Below, piece by piece: positions 18,669-28,130 of a stretch of 64,000 nucleotides of DNA; position 1 is the stretch's first letter, and each line of letters begins with the position of its first letter. The stretch spans positions 3,906,001 through 3,970,000 of the forward strand of contig NZ_JBNINT010000001.1 of assembly GCF_050510895.1 (NCBI RefSeq). The letters are read 5' to 3'. Position numbers and translations under genes: made by a program. Origin of the DNA: Pannonibacter phragmitetus_B. GTDB lineage: Bacteria > Pseudomonadota > Alphaproteobacteria > Rhizobiales > Stappiaceae. Under the pieces are notes generated by a model. That model was not told the origin of the DNA. It made no database searches and saw only the letters and a list, made by a program, of their open reading frames with translations.

Positions 18669-19562
18669 TCAAAGCCCGTTGACCGGAACCTTCAGGAAGG
18701 TTTTGCCGCTATCGTCCGCCGGAGGCAATTTGCCAGCACGCATGTTGACCTGCAGCGAGGGGATGATCAGCTTCGGCATGTCGAGTTCAGCATCGCGGGC
18801 GGTACGGAAGGCGATGAACTCCTCCCGCGTCTTGCCACCGCCCACGTGGATATTATGCGCCTTTTCCTCACCCACCGTGGTTTCCCACTGGATGTCGCGG
18901 CCATTGGGGCCGTAGTCATGGCACATGAACAGGCGCATTTCGTCCGGCAGGGCGAGCACTTTCTGGATGGAATCGTAGAGCGTACCCGCATCCCCGCCGG
19001 GAAAATCGGCACGGGCCGAGCCGCCGTCGGGCATGAACAGGGTGTCACCCACGAATGCGGCATTGCCCATCACATGGGTCATGCAGGCAGGCGTATGACC
19101 GGGGGTGTAGATGGCAAAGCAGGTCATGCTGCCGACCTGATAGGTGTCCCCATCCTCGAACAGCCGGTCAAACTGGCTGCCGTCGCGCTGGAACTCGGTG
19201 CCTTCGTTGAAGATCTTGCCGAAGGTTTCCTGCACCACGGTGATCTGGCTGCCGATACCGAGACGGCCACCCAGCTTGCCCTGGATGTAGGGCGCTGCGG
19301 ATAGGTGGTCGGCATGGACATGGGTCTCGATCAGCCATTCCACCCTGAGGCCGTTCTCCTCGACGAAGCGGATGATCTGGTCTGCCGAGACATAACTGAT
19401 CCGCCCGGCGGCGTAGTCGATGTCCATGACACTGTCGATGATGGCGCAGGCCTCCGAAGCCGGATCCTTCACCACATAACTGATGGTGTTGGTCAGCGGA
19501 TCAAAGAAGGCGGTGACCTCGGGGGTCACCGTCATGTCAACCGGATAGGACTGCGTGCTCAT
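18669..19562 (-). CDS. blh: MBL-fold persulfide dioxygenase-like enzyme (Blh/ETHE1-like)
   Basis: A 297-residue metallo-beta-lactamase-fold enzyme. The metal motif THVHADHLSA (HxHxDH, about residue 80) and the second-sphere YTPGHTPACMTHVMG followed by FVGDTLF are present, and CHDYGPNGR supplies the later ligand region. It matches the Blh proteins of BigR operons, which oxidise persulfides (glutathione persulfide) to sulfite. The two half-transporter genes immediately upstream repeat the known bigR-operon layout, but no ArsR-type bigR/sqrR gene is present here. Start ATG 19562, 24 bases after the transporter stop. Confidence 0.85.
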   Translation of the reverse strand: MSTQSYPVDMTVTPEVTAFFDPLTNTISYVVKDPASEACAIIDSVMDIDYAAGRISYVSADQIIRFVEENGLRVEWLIETHVHADHLSAAPYIQGKLGGRLGIGSQITVVQETFGKIFNEGTEFQRDGSQFDRLFEDGDTYQVGSMTCFAIYTPGHTPACMTHVMGNAAFVGDTLFMPDGGSARADFPGGDAGTLYDSIQKVLALPDEMRLFMCHDYGPNGRDIQWETTVGEEKAHNIHVGGGKTREEFIAFRTARDAELDMPKLIIPSLQVNMRAGKLPPADDSGKTFLKVPVNGL

Positions 19563-19585
19563 GATGCTTCTCCTGAGGGCTCAGG

Positions 19586-20044
19586 TCATTCGCCAGATGC
19601 AAGTGTCGGACGCACTGGTTTCGGCTGCGGCTGCAACATGCCAACGGCCCGGGCAGCCAGCATGCCTGCGACCACGGCCGCGAAGGCGATCCACGGTTCA
19701 CTCTGGCCAAGCCCGAGCGCGGGCACAAGCCCACCGGGGCAGAAACCGGACAGGCCCCAGCCGATACCAAAGACGGCCGCGCCGCCGATGAGCTTCGGAT
19801 CAATGTCCTTGCGGGCAGGCACGAGATAGCGCGGGGCCAGCAGCGGTGCGCCTGCCTTACGGAAGAGGACCTGGTAGCCGATAGCGGTAACGGTCAGCGC
19901 GCCGCCCATGACAAAGGCGAGGCTCGGGTCCCATGTTCCGGCAACATCAAAGAAGTTTAGAACCTTGGCCGGATTGATCATCCCCGACAGCAGAATGCCG
20001 AGGCCAAAGACGGTGCCGATCACAAAGGCGGATAGAATACGCAT
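19586..20044 (-). CDS. YeeE/YedE (DUF6691) half-transporter, PmpB-like
   Basis: A 152-residue membrane protein with about four hydrophobic segments, of the YeeE/YedE family implicated in thiosulfate or sulfur-compound transport. The family cysteine motif is seen as GIGWGLSGFCPGGLVPALG (about residue 105), and the N-terminus contains GLGILLSGMINPAKVLNFFD. It pairs with the upstream PmpA-like gene (5 bases between) to form a full-length transporter in two parts, as in the pmpAB genes of BigR operons. Direction and substrate are inferred from the family. Confidence 0.85.
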   Translation of the reverse strand: MRILSAFVIGTVFGLGILLSGMINPAKVLNFFDVAGTWDPSLAFVMGGALTVTAIGYQVLFRKAGAPLLAPRYLVPARKDIDPKLIGGAAVFGIGWGLSGFCPGGLVPALGLGQSEPWIAFAAVVAGMLAARAVGMLQPQPKPVRPTLASGE

Positions 20045-20049
20045 AGGTC

Positions 20050-20481
20050 TCAGCCTCCGAAGACGTGACGGACAAGAAAGACGGTGACCGCGCCGGTGGC
20101 CATGAAGGTCAGCGTGGCGGCAATGGAACGGGCGGAGAGGCGCGACAGACCGCAGACCCCGTGGCCGCTGGTGCAGCCGGAGCCGAAGGTGGCGCCAATG
20201 CCAACCAGAAATCCGCCGGCCACCAGCGCAAGTGTGGAGACCGGCACAGCGATCTGCGGCATGCTGCCGGTCAAGGCCATGACAATGATAGGGGCAGAGA
20301 CCATTCCGGCGATGAAGGCGATGCGCCAGCCCCGGTCACTTTCGCCCGAGCCCGGCAGAAACCCGCCCAAAATGCCGGTGATCCCGGCAATGCGGCCATG
20401 AACAGCCATCAAGGCAACGGCGGCAAGGCCGATGAGTGCACCCCCTGCCAGCGACAGAAGCGGCGTGAATTCGGTTGGCAT
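20050..20481 (-). CDS. YeeE/YedE half-transporter, PmpA-like
   Basis: A 143-residue membrane protein, first gene of the sulfur operon. It has GALIGLAAVALMAVHGRIAG near the start and GIGATFGSGCTSGHGVCGLSR late, the cysteine-containing family signature. I choose ATG 20481 (MPTEFTPLL), preceded by a good purine-rich site (AGAGGGTTAGT). In-frame codons before it fall in the untranslated leader and overlap the predicted promoter. Probably acts with the PmpB-like protein to move thiosulfate or related sulfur species across the inner membrane (family knowledge plus inference). Confidence 0.85.
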   Translation of the reverse strand: MPTEFTPLLSLAGGALIGLAAVALMAVHGRIAGITGILGGFLPGSGESDRGWRIAFIAGMVSAPIIVMALTGSMPQIAVPVSTLALVAGGFLVGIGATFGSGCTSGHGVCGLSRLSARSIAATLTFMATGAVTVFLVRHVFGG

Positions 20482-20528
20482 ACTAACCCTCTCTTCAGAT
20501 GCCTGAAGACGGCCAAGGATGGCCGCTT

Positions 20529-20563
20529 GTTTCACATATAAGAAACTAGCTGGGTTGCGCCAA
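20529..20563 (-). promoter_or_regulatory. Promoter with overlapping dyad operator for the sulfur operon
   Basis: On the minus strand a -35-like TTGGCG (20558-20563) and a -10-like TATATG (20535-20540) are 17 bases apart. The dyad GTTTC-N8-GAAAC (20529-20546) covers the -10 element. Sulfide-sensing ArsR repressors such as SqrR are reported to bind ATTC-N8-GAAT sites, so the same half-site spacing is suggestive. The leader to the PmpA-like ATG is then about 47 bases. Confidence 0.5.
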
Positions 20564-20585
20564 GATGTATTTTCAAAAAATGAAA

Positions 20586-22605
20586 CTATTGCGCGGCTGC
20601 GGGCAGCGCAGGGACCAACGTCACCGCCGAACCATCCGGGCGCTGCCGGGCGGTCGCTCCCGGAAGCTGCAGGAAGGGGTTGCGGCTGGCCGGCGGTGCG
20701 GCCTGTTCCGTCTTGGGTGCAGAGAATTCGCCCAGAGGATGCAGGATTTCTTCCGAAATGATGCCGCCAGCATAAAGAGGCGTGACGTCATTCCCGCGTT
20801 TGATGACGAAGCTTGTAGGCCACAGGCGCAGCACCTGACGGATATCGTCATTCTTGTCCGGCGAATTGCTGTTGCGGATCATCACCAGGGCGGCATAGCG
20901 CCCGTAATGGGTCCTCGGCAGAGCAGGCAGAATCTCCGCGCTCGTCTGGCCTTCAATGAACCCTGCGGCAGATCTCACGGTCCAGGCCGGCGCCTTCTGC
21001 CAGCCCTCCTGTTCCAGTCTGAGGGCCAGAGCGCCCAAATCACCTGCATATTGCACGATCAACGGCTCTTCCTCATCGCCGCTGAGACCAACACGGCGCG
21101 GTGCAACGCGCGTCCAGCTGCTGTCCAGCCAGTCCGCTTCGCCAAGCACCTGCTCGTACGGCACGGGGCTATAGGTGGCAAGGGCTGCTGGCAGGTTGCG
21201 TGTGATGTGCCAACCGCCGAACACGACGAAGGCACTTGCCACGATGGCCGCCAGAACACCCCGGCCCACCTTTTCGTTGTGGACATGGCCAAAAACGAAG
21301 GCGAAGGCGGCGACCATGGCGGTGCCGAACAGCAGGCCCGCCAGCACGTCACTGGTCCAGTGCACGCCGAGATAGACCCGCGAGAAGGCCATGGTCAGCA
21401 CATAGATGGCGGTGATGGTGAAGATGCCGGCCTTGGACCAGGCAGAGCGCTCATGGGCGATCAGCACGGCAATGATACCGAAGATGACGGTGGTGACCGT
21501 CGTGTGGCCGGAGGAAAGCTGAAGCCATGCACTCCGTCGCCAAAGGCGTTGGGCCGCTCACGTACAACGAGAGCCTTCATCAGCGGCACGAAAAGCGCCG
21601 TTGTGCTGACGGCGATAAGGAAGCCTGTGCCTCTGCGCCAGGCCTTGCGGCCAAACAGATAGGCCGCGACCAGCAGCGCAAAGATGGTCAGCAGAAAACC
21701 ATCGCCCAGCATGGTGATAGGCACGAGGATGCGGTCACCCAGCGGAGAGCGCAGGCTCTCGAACAGGTTGCGGATCGCCAGATCCGCCTGGGTCAGGGTG
21801 TCGCCGGGCGTGAGCTGCGTCACCAGCCAGAAGAAGGCAGGCATGGTGATGATCAGCAGGAGCGCAGATGCCAGCATGCCGGTGGAGCGGGGATGCTGCG
21901 GATCAAAAGAGCGGGCCACCCACTTCGAGACCGGACCGGGACGGCGGGCAAACCAGCCGATGATGGCGCCATGGGTGCCGGCAAACAGCGGCATGATGAT
22001 CTGGATCAGCCAGCGGCCCAGCATGATCACGACAAAGAGGATGACGCAGAGCACGCCCAGCATCACCGCCAGACGGCCACTGACCTCGCCGATGGCGCTG
22101 AGGGCGGTGCCGGCAATGAAGCCGGGTCCCAGATGCGAGACAGCCCAGGCAATGGCCGAGGTGACGTTGACGAAGGTGAAGTACCAGGCGTCCATGCCCA
22201 CCATGCCGGCGATGCCCGGCACGACGGATTTTACCCCGGCACGAACCTGCCGATGAAGACGCTCTTGCCGCCATGCAGGCGGAAGAAGGCTTCTCCCCGC
22301 TCCATGATGCTGGTGTAGCGGGACAGGGGCCAGACATTGCGCAGCCGGTCCTTGTAGAAATAGCCAACCCAATAGGAAATCGCGTCACCGGCGATGGCGC
22401 CGAGAGTGGTCCATAAAAAGATCGACAGCGGATCAAGCTTGCCAAGACCGGCGAGCGCGCCCGCACCGACCAGAACCACGGTGCTGGGCACGAAGAGGCC
22501 GACGATGAAAAGGGCCTCGCCCATGGCGATGAGGAAGCAGATGAGCCCGGCCAGTTCGGGGTTGTCCCCCAGGAACGTGACGATCTGATTGAGATACTCG
22601 GTCAA
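20586..22605 (-). CDS. DedA-PAP2 phosphatase fusion with LssY-like C-terminus, two frame breaks
   Basis: Three-part membrane protein, about 673 residues after repair. Residues 1-200 are a DedA/SNARE-associated domain, with GEALFIVGLFVPSTVVLVGA and FRLHGGKSVFIGRFVPG. The middle is a PAP2 phosphatase: MKALVVRERPNAF (KxxxxxxRP-like), FSFPSGHTT (PSGH, after repair) and FSRVYLGVHWTSDVLAG (SRxxxxxHxxxD). The last ~180 residues resemble the LssY C-terminal domain. A base is missing at a C4 run (22234-22237) and near 21513. Start is TTG at 22605 preceded by AGGTGG. Such fusions are suggested to act on undecaprenyl or phosphatidyl phosphates. Divergent from the sulfur promoter only in position, same strand. 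Confidence 0.8.
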
Positions 22606-22750
22606 GAAAGGCTTCCACCTGATCGCAACACTTTAGGCCTCACGCGCATGGCTGCAGATTTTCCGGGCCCAGGCCGCCTGCATATAAGTATCGGCCTATG
22701 TGCTCAACAGGTATCTAGCACCAGAAAGTTTCGGCAAGGTGCATGTGGTT

Positions 22751-23224
22751 TCAGCAAGAGGCAAGAAGCAGCTCCTGCGCTTGCCGGTGCACGGGTGGAA
22801 TCTGCTGGGCAAGCGTCTGATCGATGCAGTGGCGAATGCGGCGGAAATACTCGCTGCAGGCCGCAAGGCTTTCGGGACGGCTATCAGCCTCACAGGCCGC
22901 CACCTGCCAAAGCGTACGTGGCGGATTTCCGGGCCAGTCCGGCTGATGGCCCCCAGCCACGCTATCCGTCAGCGCCACCACTCTGTCAGGCTGTGGCGCA
23001 TGGGGCAGCATGAAGATGTCCCAGCTCTTGGGTTCAAGACCCTGCGCGTCCAGCCCGTGATCCTGCAGCAGGCGGCGGGCCAGCGGATGCAGCGTGCCGC
23101 GCGGATTGGGCCCGGCAGAAAAGGCACGAATTCCCTGCGGCGCAAGGCTGTTCAGATAAGCCTCAGCCAGTGGCCCGAGAAGGGCGTTGTCCGGACAGAC
23201 GAAAAGCACAGTCGACGGGGTCAT
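22751..23224 (-). CDS. Low-molecular-weight phosphatase/ArsC-like protein lacking the signature Arg
   Basis: A 157-residue protein with the fold of low-molecular-weight tyrosine phosphatases or thioredoxin-type arsenate reductases: VLFVCPDNALLGPLAEAYLN at the N-terminus, FSAGPNPRGTLHPLA, and a late PDWPGNPPRTLWQV loop where the acid Asp normally lies. The phosphate-binding loop should read C-x5-R-S, but here it reads CPDNALLG, so the Cys is kept while the Arg and Ser are lost. It may be inactive, regulatory or mis-evolved. The frame is intact, with start ATG 23224 (MTPSTV). The spacer 22606-22750 and the upstream 23225-23511 hold nothing recognisable beyond likely promoters. Confidence 0.7.
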   Translation of the reverse strand: MTPSTVLFVCPDNALLGPLAEAYLNSLAPQGIRAFSAGPNPRGTLHPLARRLLQDHGLDAQGLEPKSWDIFMLPHAPQPDRVVALTDSVAGGHQPDWPGNPPRTLWQVAACEADSRPESLAACSEYFRRIRHCIDQTLAQQIPPVHRQAQELLLASC

Positions 23225-23511
23225 TCCAGGCCTCTTCGAATCATCGCCCCTTGGGCGTCTGTTTAGTCAGATGACACTACGGACGTGTGACAGCGGCAGT
23301 TCGTGCAAAACCGGATGCCACAGCAGGACCGGCAAGGCGGCTGGTGCATGGCTGTAGCGCGGTTTTGACTTGTCCAGCCAAAAGGATGCCCACTAGCATA
23401 CGACCTGCAATACGGATTGCATCGGGACTGCACTTTCTGGCTGTGACCACAGGAGGAGCTGCATCACAGGCAGAAAACGACGCAGACCGGATTTGGTTTC
23501 GGGAGGACGGA

Positions 23512-25196
23512 ATGAAATTCAGACGAGCCTTGCTTGCCAGCCTGCTGACGGCGCCGCTGCTGCCTGTGGCTGCCACGGAAAATGTACAGGCAGCGGCAGA
23601 TTGCAATGCCGCTGCAAGCTTGTTCCAGATCGAGGGGCTGGACGTCACCGGCAGCGAGGCGGTTGCCAAAGATGCCGCGATTGGCCGCTCCAATGCTGCG
23701 CCTGTGGCCCATTGCGTGGTTCAGGGCAAGCTGGACCAGCGCAACGGTGTGGATGGCCAGCCCTACGCCATTTCCTTTGAACTGCGCCTGCCGGAAAACT
23801 GGAACGGGGATTTCGTGCATCAATTCAATGGCGGCAATGATGGCCGGGTGGTGCCTGCCCTTGGTCAGGTGCTGGGCGGAGACAAGAGCCAGACGGCGCT
23901 TGGCCGCGGTTATGCGGTCGTCTCCAGTGATGCCGGTCACGATGGTGCTGCAGTAAAGGATGCCGGACTTGCGGGCGGGGCGCGTTTCGGCTTCGATCCT
24001 CAGGCCCGCCGGGACTATGGCTATGGTGCCGTCGCGCGGCTCAATCCGGTGGCCTTGCAGATGGTCGAGACCTTCTATGGCCAGCCTGTGCAGCGGTCTT
24101 ACGGTCTGGGCAGTTCCAATGGCGGGCGCCATGCCATGGTGGCGGCAGAGCGCATGCCCGATGCCTTCGACGGGCTGCTGATCGCCTATCCCGGCTTCAA
24201 TCTGCCTAAAGCTGCCGTGCAGCATGCCCATGACCTTCAGGCACTGGCGGCCATTTCCGGCGATATCCGCACCTCCCTGTCAAAGGACGATACGGATGTT
24301 CTCGCCAAAGGCATTCTGGCCGCCTGTGACGGGCTGGACGGGCTGACGGATGGTCTGGCGCAGAATATCGATGGCTGCCAGAAGGCCTTTGATATATCCG
24401 CACTCGCCTGCAAGGCCGGGCAGGAAACCGGCTGCCTCAGCCAGCCAAAGATCGAAGCGCTGCAGACGATGCTGAAGGGGCCGCACAACAGCAAGGGCGA
24501 GCAGCTTTATGCCCCTGGGTCTGGGATGCGGGCATGGCCTCATCCAACTGGCGCATGTGGCGGGTCAACAGCGAGGCGGAAGCCTTTGCCAGCCTACCGC
24601 GCATCGTTGCGCTGGGCGCTCCCTCACTAGCGCAAATTTTCACAACACCGCCCACCCGTGTTGACGGCACGCCCGAGGCGCTGATGGCTTATCTCGCCGC
24701 CTTCAATTTCGACACGGACGCGCCGAAGATCTTCGCAAAGACGGATGACTTTCCCGAATCCGCCATGGAGTTCATGACCCCGCCGGGCGCGGGCAATCCC
24801 GATCTTGCAGCCTTCCGGGCGGCGGGCGGCAAGATTGTCCTGTTCCATGGGGCAGGTGATCCGGTGTTCTCCATCCGCGACACGGATGCCTGGTTCGAGA
24901 AACTCTCGGCCAATGCTGGCACGGATCTGGACGGTTTTATCCGCTATTACCGGATTGCCGGCATGCCCCATGGCGCCAGCGGACCAACAGCAGACGGCTT
25001 CGACTTTTTCGCGAGCCTGACGGACTGGGTGGAAAAGGACGAGGCTCCCGGTGCGGTGATTGCCTCCGTGACGGATGGCAACAAGGAGGGCATCGCGGCG
25101 CTGGGCAAGGTGACGCGCAAGCTTTGCCCGCATCCGCAGGTGGCCCGCTACACCGGCAGCGACCCCGCGTCGGCGGAGAGCTTCACCTGTCAGTGA
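23512..25196 (+). CDS. Tannase/feruloyl-esterase family protein, frame broken
   Basis: Secreted esterase of the tannase family, about 561 residues after repair. MKFRRALLASLL begins a signal peptide cleaved near AAA at about residue 25. The nucleophile elbow is GLGSSNGGRHAM (about residue 200), a candidate acid Asp is in HGAGDPVFSIRDTD, and the His is in GMPHGASG. Paired cysteines (AACDGLDG, NIDGCQKAF, SALACK, ETGC) suit a periplasmic protein. One base is missing at the C4 run 24512-24515; repair gives LYAPWVWDAGMASSNWRMW. It hydrolyses aromatic esters in characterised relatives; the substrate here is unknown. ATG 23512 follows a GGGAGGA ribosome site. Confidence 0.82.
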
Positions 25197-25208
25197 GATC
25201 CTGTAATG

Positions 25209-25267
25209 CCAAGGCGCTGAGATGCTGACGCATCACGCCTTGAAGGCGCTCAAGCGCCGCACGGGCT
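25209..25267. repeat. Dispersed intergenic repeat, copy 1
   Basis: Shares 24 of 24 bases (GATGCTGACGCATCACGCCT and four more, 25221-25244) and most of the next 23 with 59827-59873. The core GATGC-TGAC-GCATC is a small hairpin. Here it lies just past the tannase stop. Confidence 0.6.
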
Positions 25268-25280
25268 TAACCAAGAAAAA

Positions 25281-25306
25281 TGCCCCGGAAGCGGTCTTCC
25301 GGGGCA
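25281..25306. terminator. Bidirectional hairpin between tannase and ptsHI-type gene
   Basis: TGCCCCGGAAG (25281-25291) pairs perfectly with CTTCCGGGGCA (25296-25306) around a 4-base loop, preceded on the plus strand by AAAAA. It sits between two convergent genes and could end both transcripts. Confidence 0.7.
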
Positions 25307-25320
25307 GGTGGCGTCTGACC

Positions 25321-27310
25321 TCAGGGGGTCTGAGGCGGGGAGGAGAGGGTGGCAGCGCCGATGGCCTGCTTGATGCGGGGGATGGAGGCTGGTGCCATGC
25401 TGAGCTCGCGCACACCGGCATCGAGGAAGGTCTGAAGCAGGCTTGCATCGGAAGCTGCCTCGCCGCAGATGCCGCACCAGATGCCATTTGCCTGCGCGGC
25501 TTCCGCGACCATGCGGATAGCGCGCAGAACAGCTGGATGGTGCGTCTGGCAGAGACTGGCAACGGACGGGTTCATCCTGTCGGCGGCCATGACATATTGG
25601 GTGAGGTCATTGGTGCCGATGGAGAAGAAGGCCGTCACCGCCGCCAGATCATGGGCGATGAGAGCGGCGGCGGGCGTCTCCACCATGGTGCCGAGATCAA
25701 AACTCCCAAAGGCCTTGCCCTCTGCCGTCAGCTCGGCTTCGCAGTCCGCGATGAGATCACGGGTGCTGGCGATTTCCGCCGGGTCGCTGACCATAGGCAG
25801 CATCACCTTGAGATCGCCGTAAGGGGCCGCGCGCAGCAGTGCACGCAGTTGCACCTTGAACAGGGCCGGATTGGCTAGGCACAGCCGGATGCCACGCAAG
25901 CCAAGGAAAGGGTTTTCTTCCTGCGGCACGGAAATGCCGCGTACCGGCTTGTCGCCCCCGATGTCGAGGGTGCGGATCACCACAGGATGGCCGGGGAAAG
26001 CCTCCAGCACGGTCCGGTAGGTGGTGAACTGCTCTTCCTCATCCGGCAGGGCGGTGCGCCCGAGGAACAGGAATTCGGTGCGCATCAGGCCGACGCCCAT
26101 GGCGCCGTGTTCCTTTGCCAGCTCAATGTCCTTCACCGAACCGATGTTCGCGGCCACGGTTACCGGCGTGCCATCGCGCGTGACGGGGAAACATCCCGCA
26201 GCGCGGAAAGCCGCTCTGCCTCGGCGCGGGCCTCGGCGCAGCGGGCCTTGAAGGTTTCCGCAATATCAGATGACGGGTCCGGGTAGACCAGCCCCGATGT
26301 GCCATCGAGCGCGACCATACGCGCAGCGGCGAGCTTGTTTTCCGGATCGGCAACACCGAAAACGGCGGGAATGCCGAAAGCCTTGGCAAGGATGGCCGCA
26401 TGGCTGGTGGCCGAGCCATTGCGGCAGATGAGGCCACCAGTGCGGCGCAGGTCCGCCGCGCCGATTTCCAGCGCAGTCAGATCTTCAGCCACGACGATTG
26501 CCCCTTCCGGGCAGTCGGCAAGCGAAACAGGCTTGAGACCGTTGACGGCAAGTGCCAGCAGCCGGGCCACCGCATCCATGTCTTCGGCGCGGGCACGGGC
26601 ATATGGGTCCGGAAGGGCGGCAAGCGCGGCTGCCATCTCGCGTCCGGCGGTCAGAATGGCGGTGATGGCCGGTTGCCCGTCGGCCACATGGGCTGCAATC
26701 GTGGCGGCCCAATCCGCGTCTTCGGCCAGACTGGCGATTGCGGTCAGAATATCCCGGGCCTGCGGGGAAGCGGCCTGGGCGGCGTCCTCATGGATCTGCT
26801 GAAGCAGCCGGACGCGGGCGCCCTCAACTTTCTCCAGTTCTACGCTGCGGGCTTCCGACGGGGTGGGGCCAGCCGGGGCCTCCAGCGCGGGCTGGATGAA
26901 ATGGAACACCGGACCGATGGCAGGTCCGCCACCCGTACCGATGCCTTTGAGGGCACCCGCCGGCCTTGCGTCAACGGCAGGAGCCGTGTCCGCAGCAGGC
27001 GTGGGAGACGTTTCACGGACCTCGGATGCAAGCGTGGCAGCCGGTGTATGCGCCGCGCCGCCTGAAAGAAACCCGGAGACGGCGGACAGGGCCTCAGCAG
27101 CTTCAGGGCCGCTGGTGCGCAGTTCCACCTCGTCACCCTCCTTCACGCCGAGCAGCAGCAGCTTCAGCGAAGAGCGGGCGGGAGCGGTCTGCGCCCCGGC
27201 TTCGATCACGATTTCTGCCTCGAAGCCTTTGGCGAGGCGAACGAGCTCGGCAGCCGGGCGGGCATGCAAGCCCCCTCGACGCCAACGCGCACGCGCTTCA
27301 TCGTCTCCAT
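25321..27310 (-). CDS. HPr-Enzyme I fusion phosphotransferase, two frame breaks
   Basis: General PTS phosphorelay in one chain, about 663 residues after repair. Residues 1-90 are HPr with the phosphorylated His in GLHARPAAELV. A linker rich in Ala/Pro follows, then Enzyme I: phosphohistidine loop GSATSHAAILAKAFGIPAVF (about 330), PEP-binding LMRTEFLFLGR (about 400), the SIGTNDLTQYVMAADR loop and the late GICGEAASD with the catalytic Cys. Bases are missing at C5 27271-27275 (joins RVGVEGG to LHARPAA) and at G4 26185-26188 (joins DVSPVTRDG to TPVTVAANIG). Both repairs bring the total to an exact multiple of three. Last gene of the PTS operon. Confidence 0.88.
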
Positions 27311-27344
27311 CGGTCCTGTTCCGTCTTCTGGTCCTGGCGTCCGT

Positions 27345-27632
27345 TCAGCCAGCAAGGATCTTGGCGATCTTCTCGATTTCCGCTTCCCGGCCAATGCCGG
27401 TGAGGAAGGCGAGGGTGACGATTGCGGGCTTGGGCAGGTTGGGCGGCAGCGGCGTGGTGGAGACGACGAGATCGGCTTGATCGATCAGGCTCGGCACTTC
27501 TGTCGCCTTGCACTGACGGGTCTCGATGCGGATGCCGCGGGCGGCCATGGCCTCTTCCAGGCTGTTGGCCACCACGGTGGATGTGGCGACGGCGGTGCCG
27601 CATGCCACGAGAACGGTCTTGGTCTGCGCCAT
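27345..27632 (-). CDS. PTS EIIB component, galactitol type
   Basis: A 95-residue phosphocarrier of the galactitol/sorbose-like EIIB fold. The phosphorylated cysteine sits in VLVACGTAVATSTVVAN at about residue 11, followed by a Rossmann-like fold ending in GIGREAEIEKIAKIL. It passes phosphate from EIIA to the sugar bound by EIIC. It lies between EIIA and the HPr-EI gene in the same operon, about 30-35 bases from each. Cargo sugar is unknown; galactitol, arabitol or related polyols are typical for the family. Confidence 0.85.
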   Translation of the reverse strand: MAQTKTVLVACGTAVATSTVVANSLEEAMAARGIRIETRQCKATEVPSLIDQADLVVSTTPLPPNLPKPAIVTLAFLTGIGREAEIEKIAKILAG

Positions 27633-27662
27633 CAGTTTCCTCCTGTTGTTCTTCTACGGCCC

Positions 27663-28130
27663 TCAGGCTGCGTTCAGCAGCGCCCGCGCTTCCTGCGGGT
27701 CGGATGCTTCGATCAGCTTGCGGATTCGCTCCCCATCCTGCAGCAGTCTGCCGATGGATTGAAGCATGCCGATCTGTTCATCCTTGCTCTTCAGTGCCAA
27801 TGCGAAGACCACGCGGACTGCCAGTTCGTTGTCCGGGTCGTCCATGCTGGCAAAGGCGACCGGTTCCGCCAGCGTGGCGATGGCAATGCCGGAGCGGATG
27901 ACATGCTGCGGATCGGTGTGTGGCACAGCCACCGCCAGTCCGTCTTCCATCGGCAGGCCGGTTGGCATCACCATTTCACGGTCGATGACCGCCTGAACGT
28001 AGGTTTCGGCAACAAGGCCCTTGGCCCTGAGGTGACCGGCCAGAAGGCCGATCACCGAGGTTGCGTCCTGTGCCTGCGCCTTGAGGAAGATGCCGTCCTC
28101 AGCCACGCAGTCTGCAAGGGATTCCGTCAT
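27663..28130 (-). CDS. PTS EIIA component (fructose/galactitol/Ntr fold)
   Basis: A 155-residue EIIA of the PTS_EIIA_2 family. The phosphorylated His is in GLAVAVPHTDPQHV (about residue 65), preceded by DREMVMPTGLPMEDG as in GatA/FruA-type domains. It accepts phosphate from the HPr domain of the downstream fusion and hands it to EIIB. The start ATG at 28130 overlaps the EIIC stop (ATGA), showing tight coupling. Frame intact. Confidence 0.87.
   Translation of the reverse strand: MTESLADCVAEDGIFLKAQAQDATSVIGLLAGHLRAKGLVAETYVQAVIDREMVMPTGLPMEDGLAVAVPHTDPQHVIRSGIAIATLAEPVAFASMDDPDNELAVRVVFALALKSKDEQIGMLQSIGRLLQDGERIRKLIEASDPQEARALLNAA

Noticed and set aside
25222..25878. Two open frames sharing the start MLTHHALK (also near 59828), as if a protein family
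   Set aside because: The likeness comes from the shared DNA repeat; the first frame is antisense to the HPr-EI gene.
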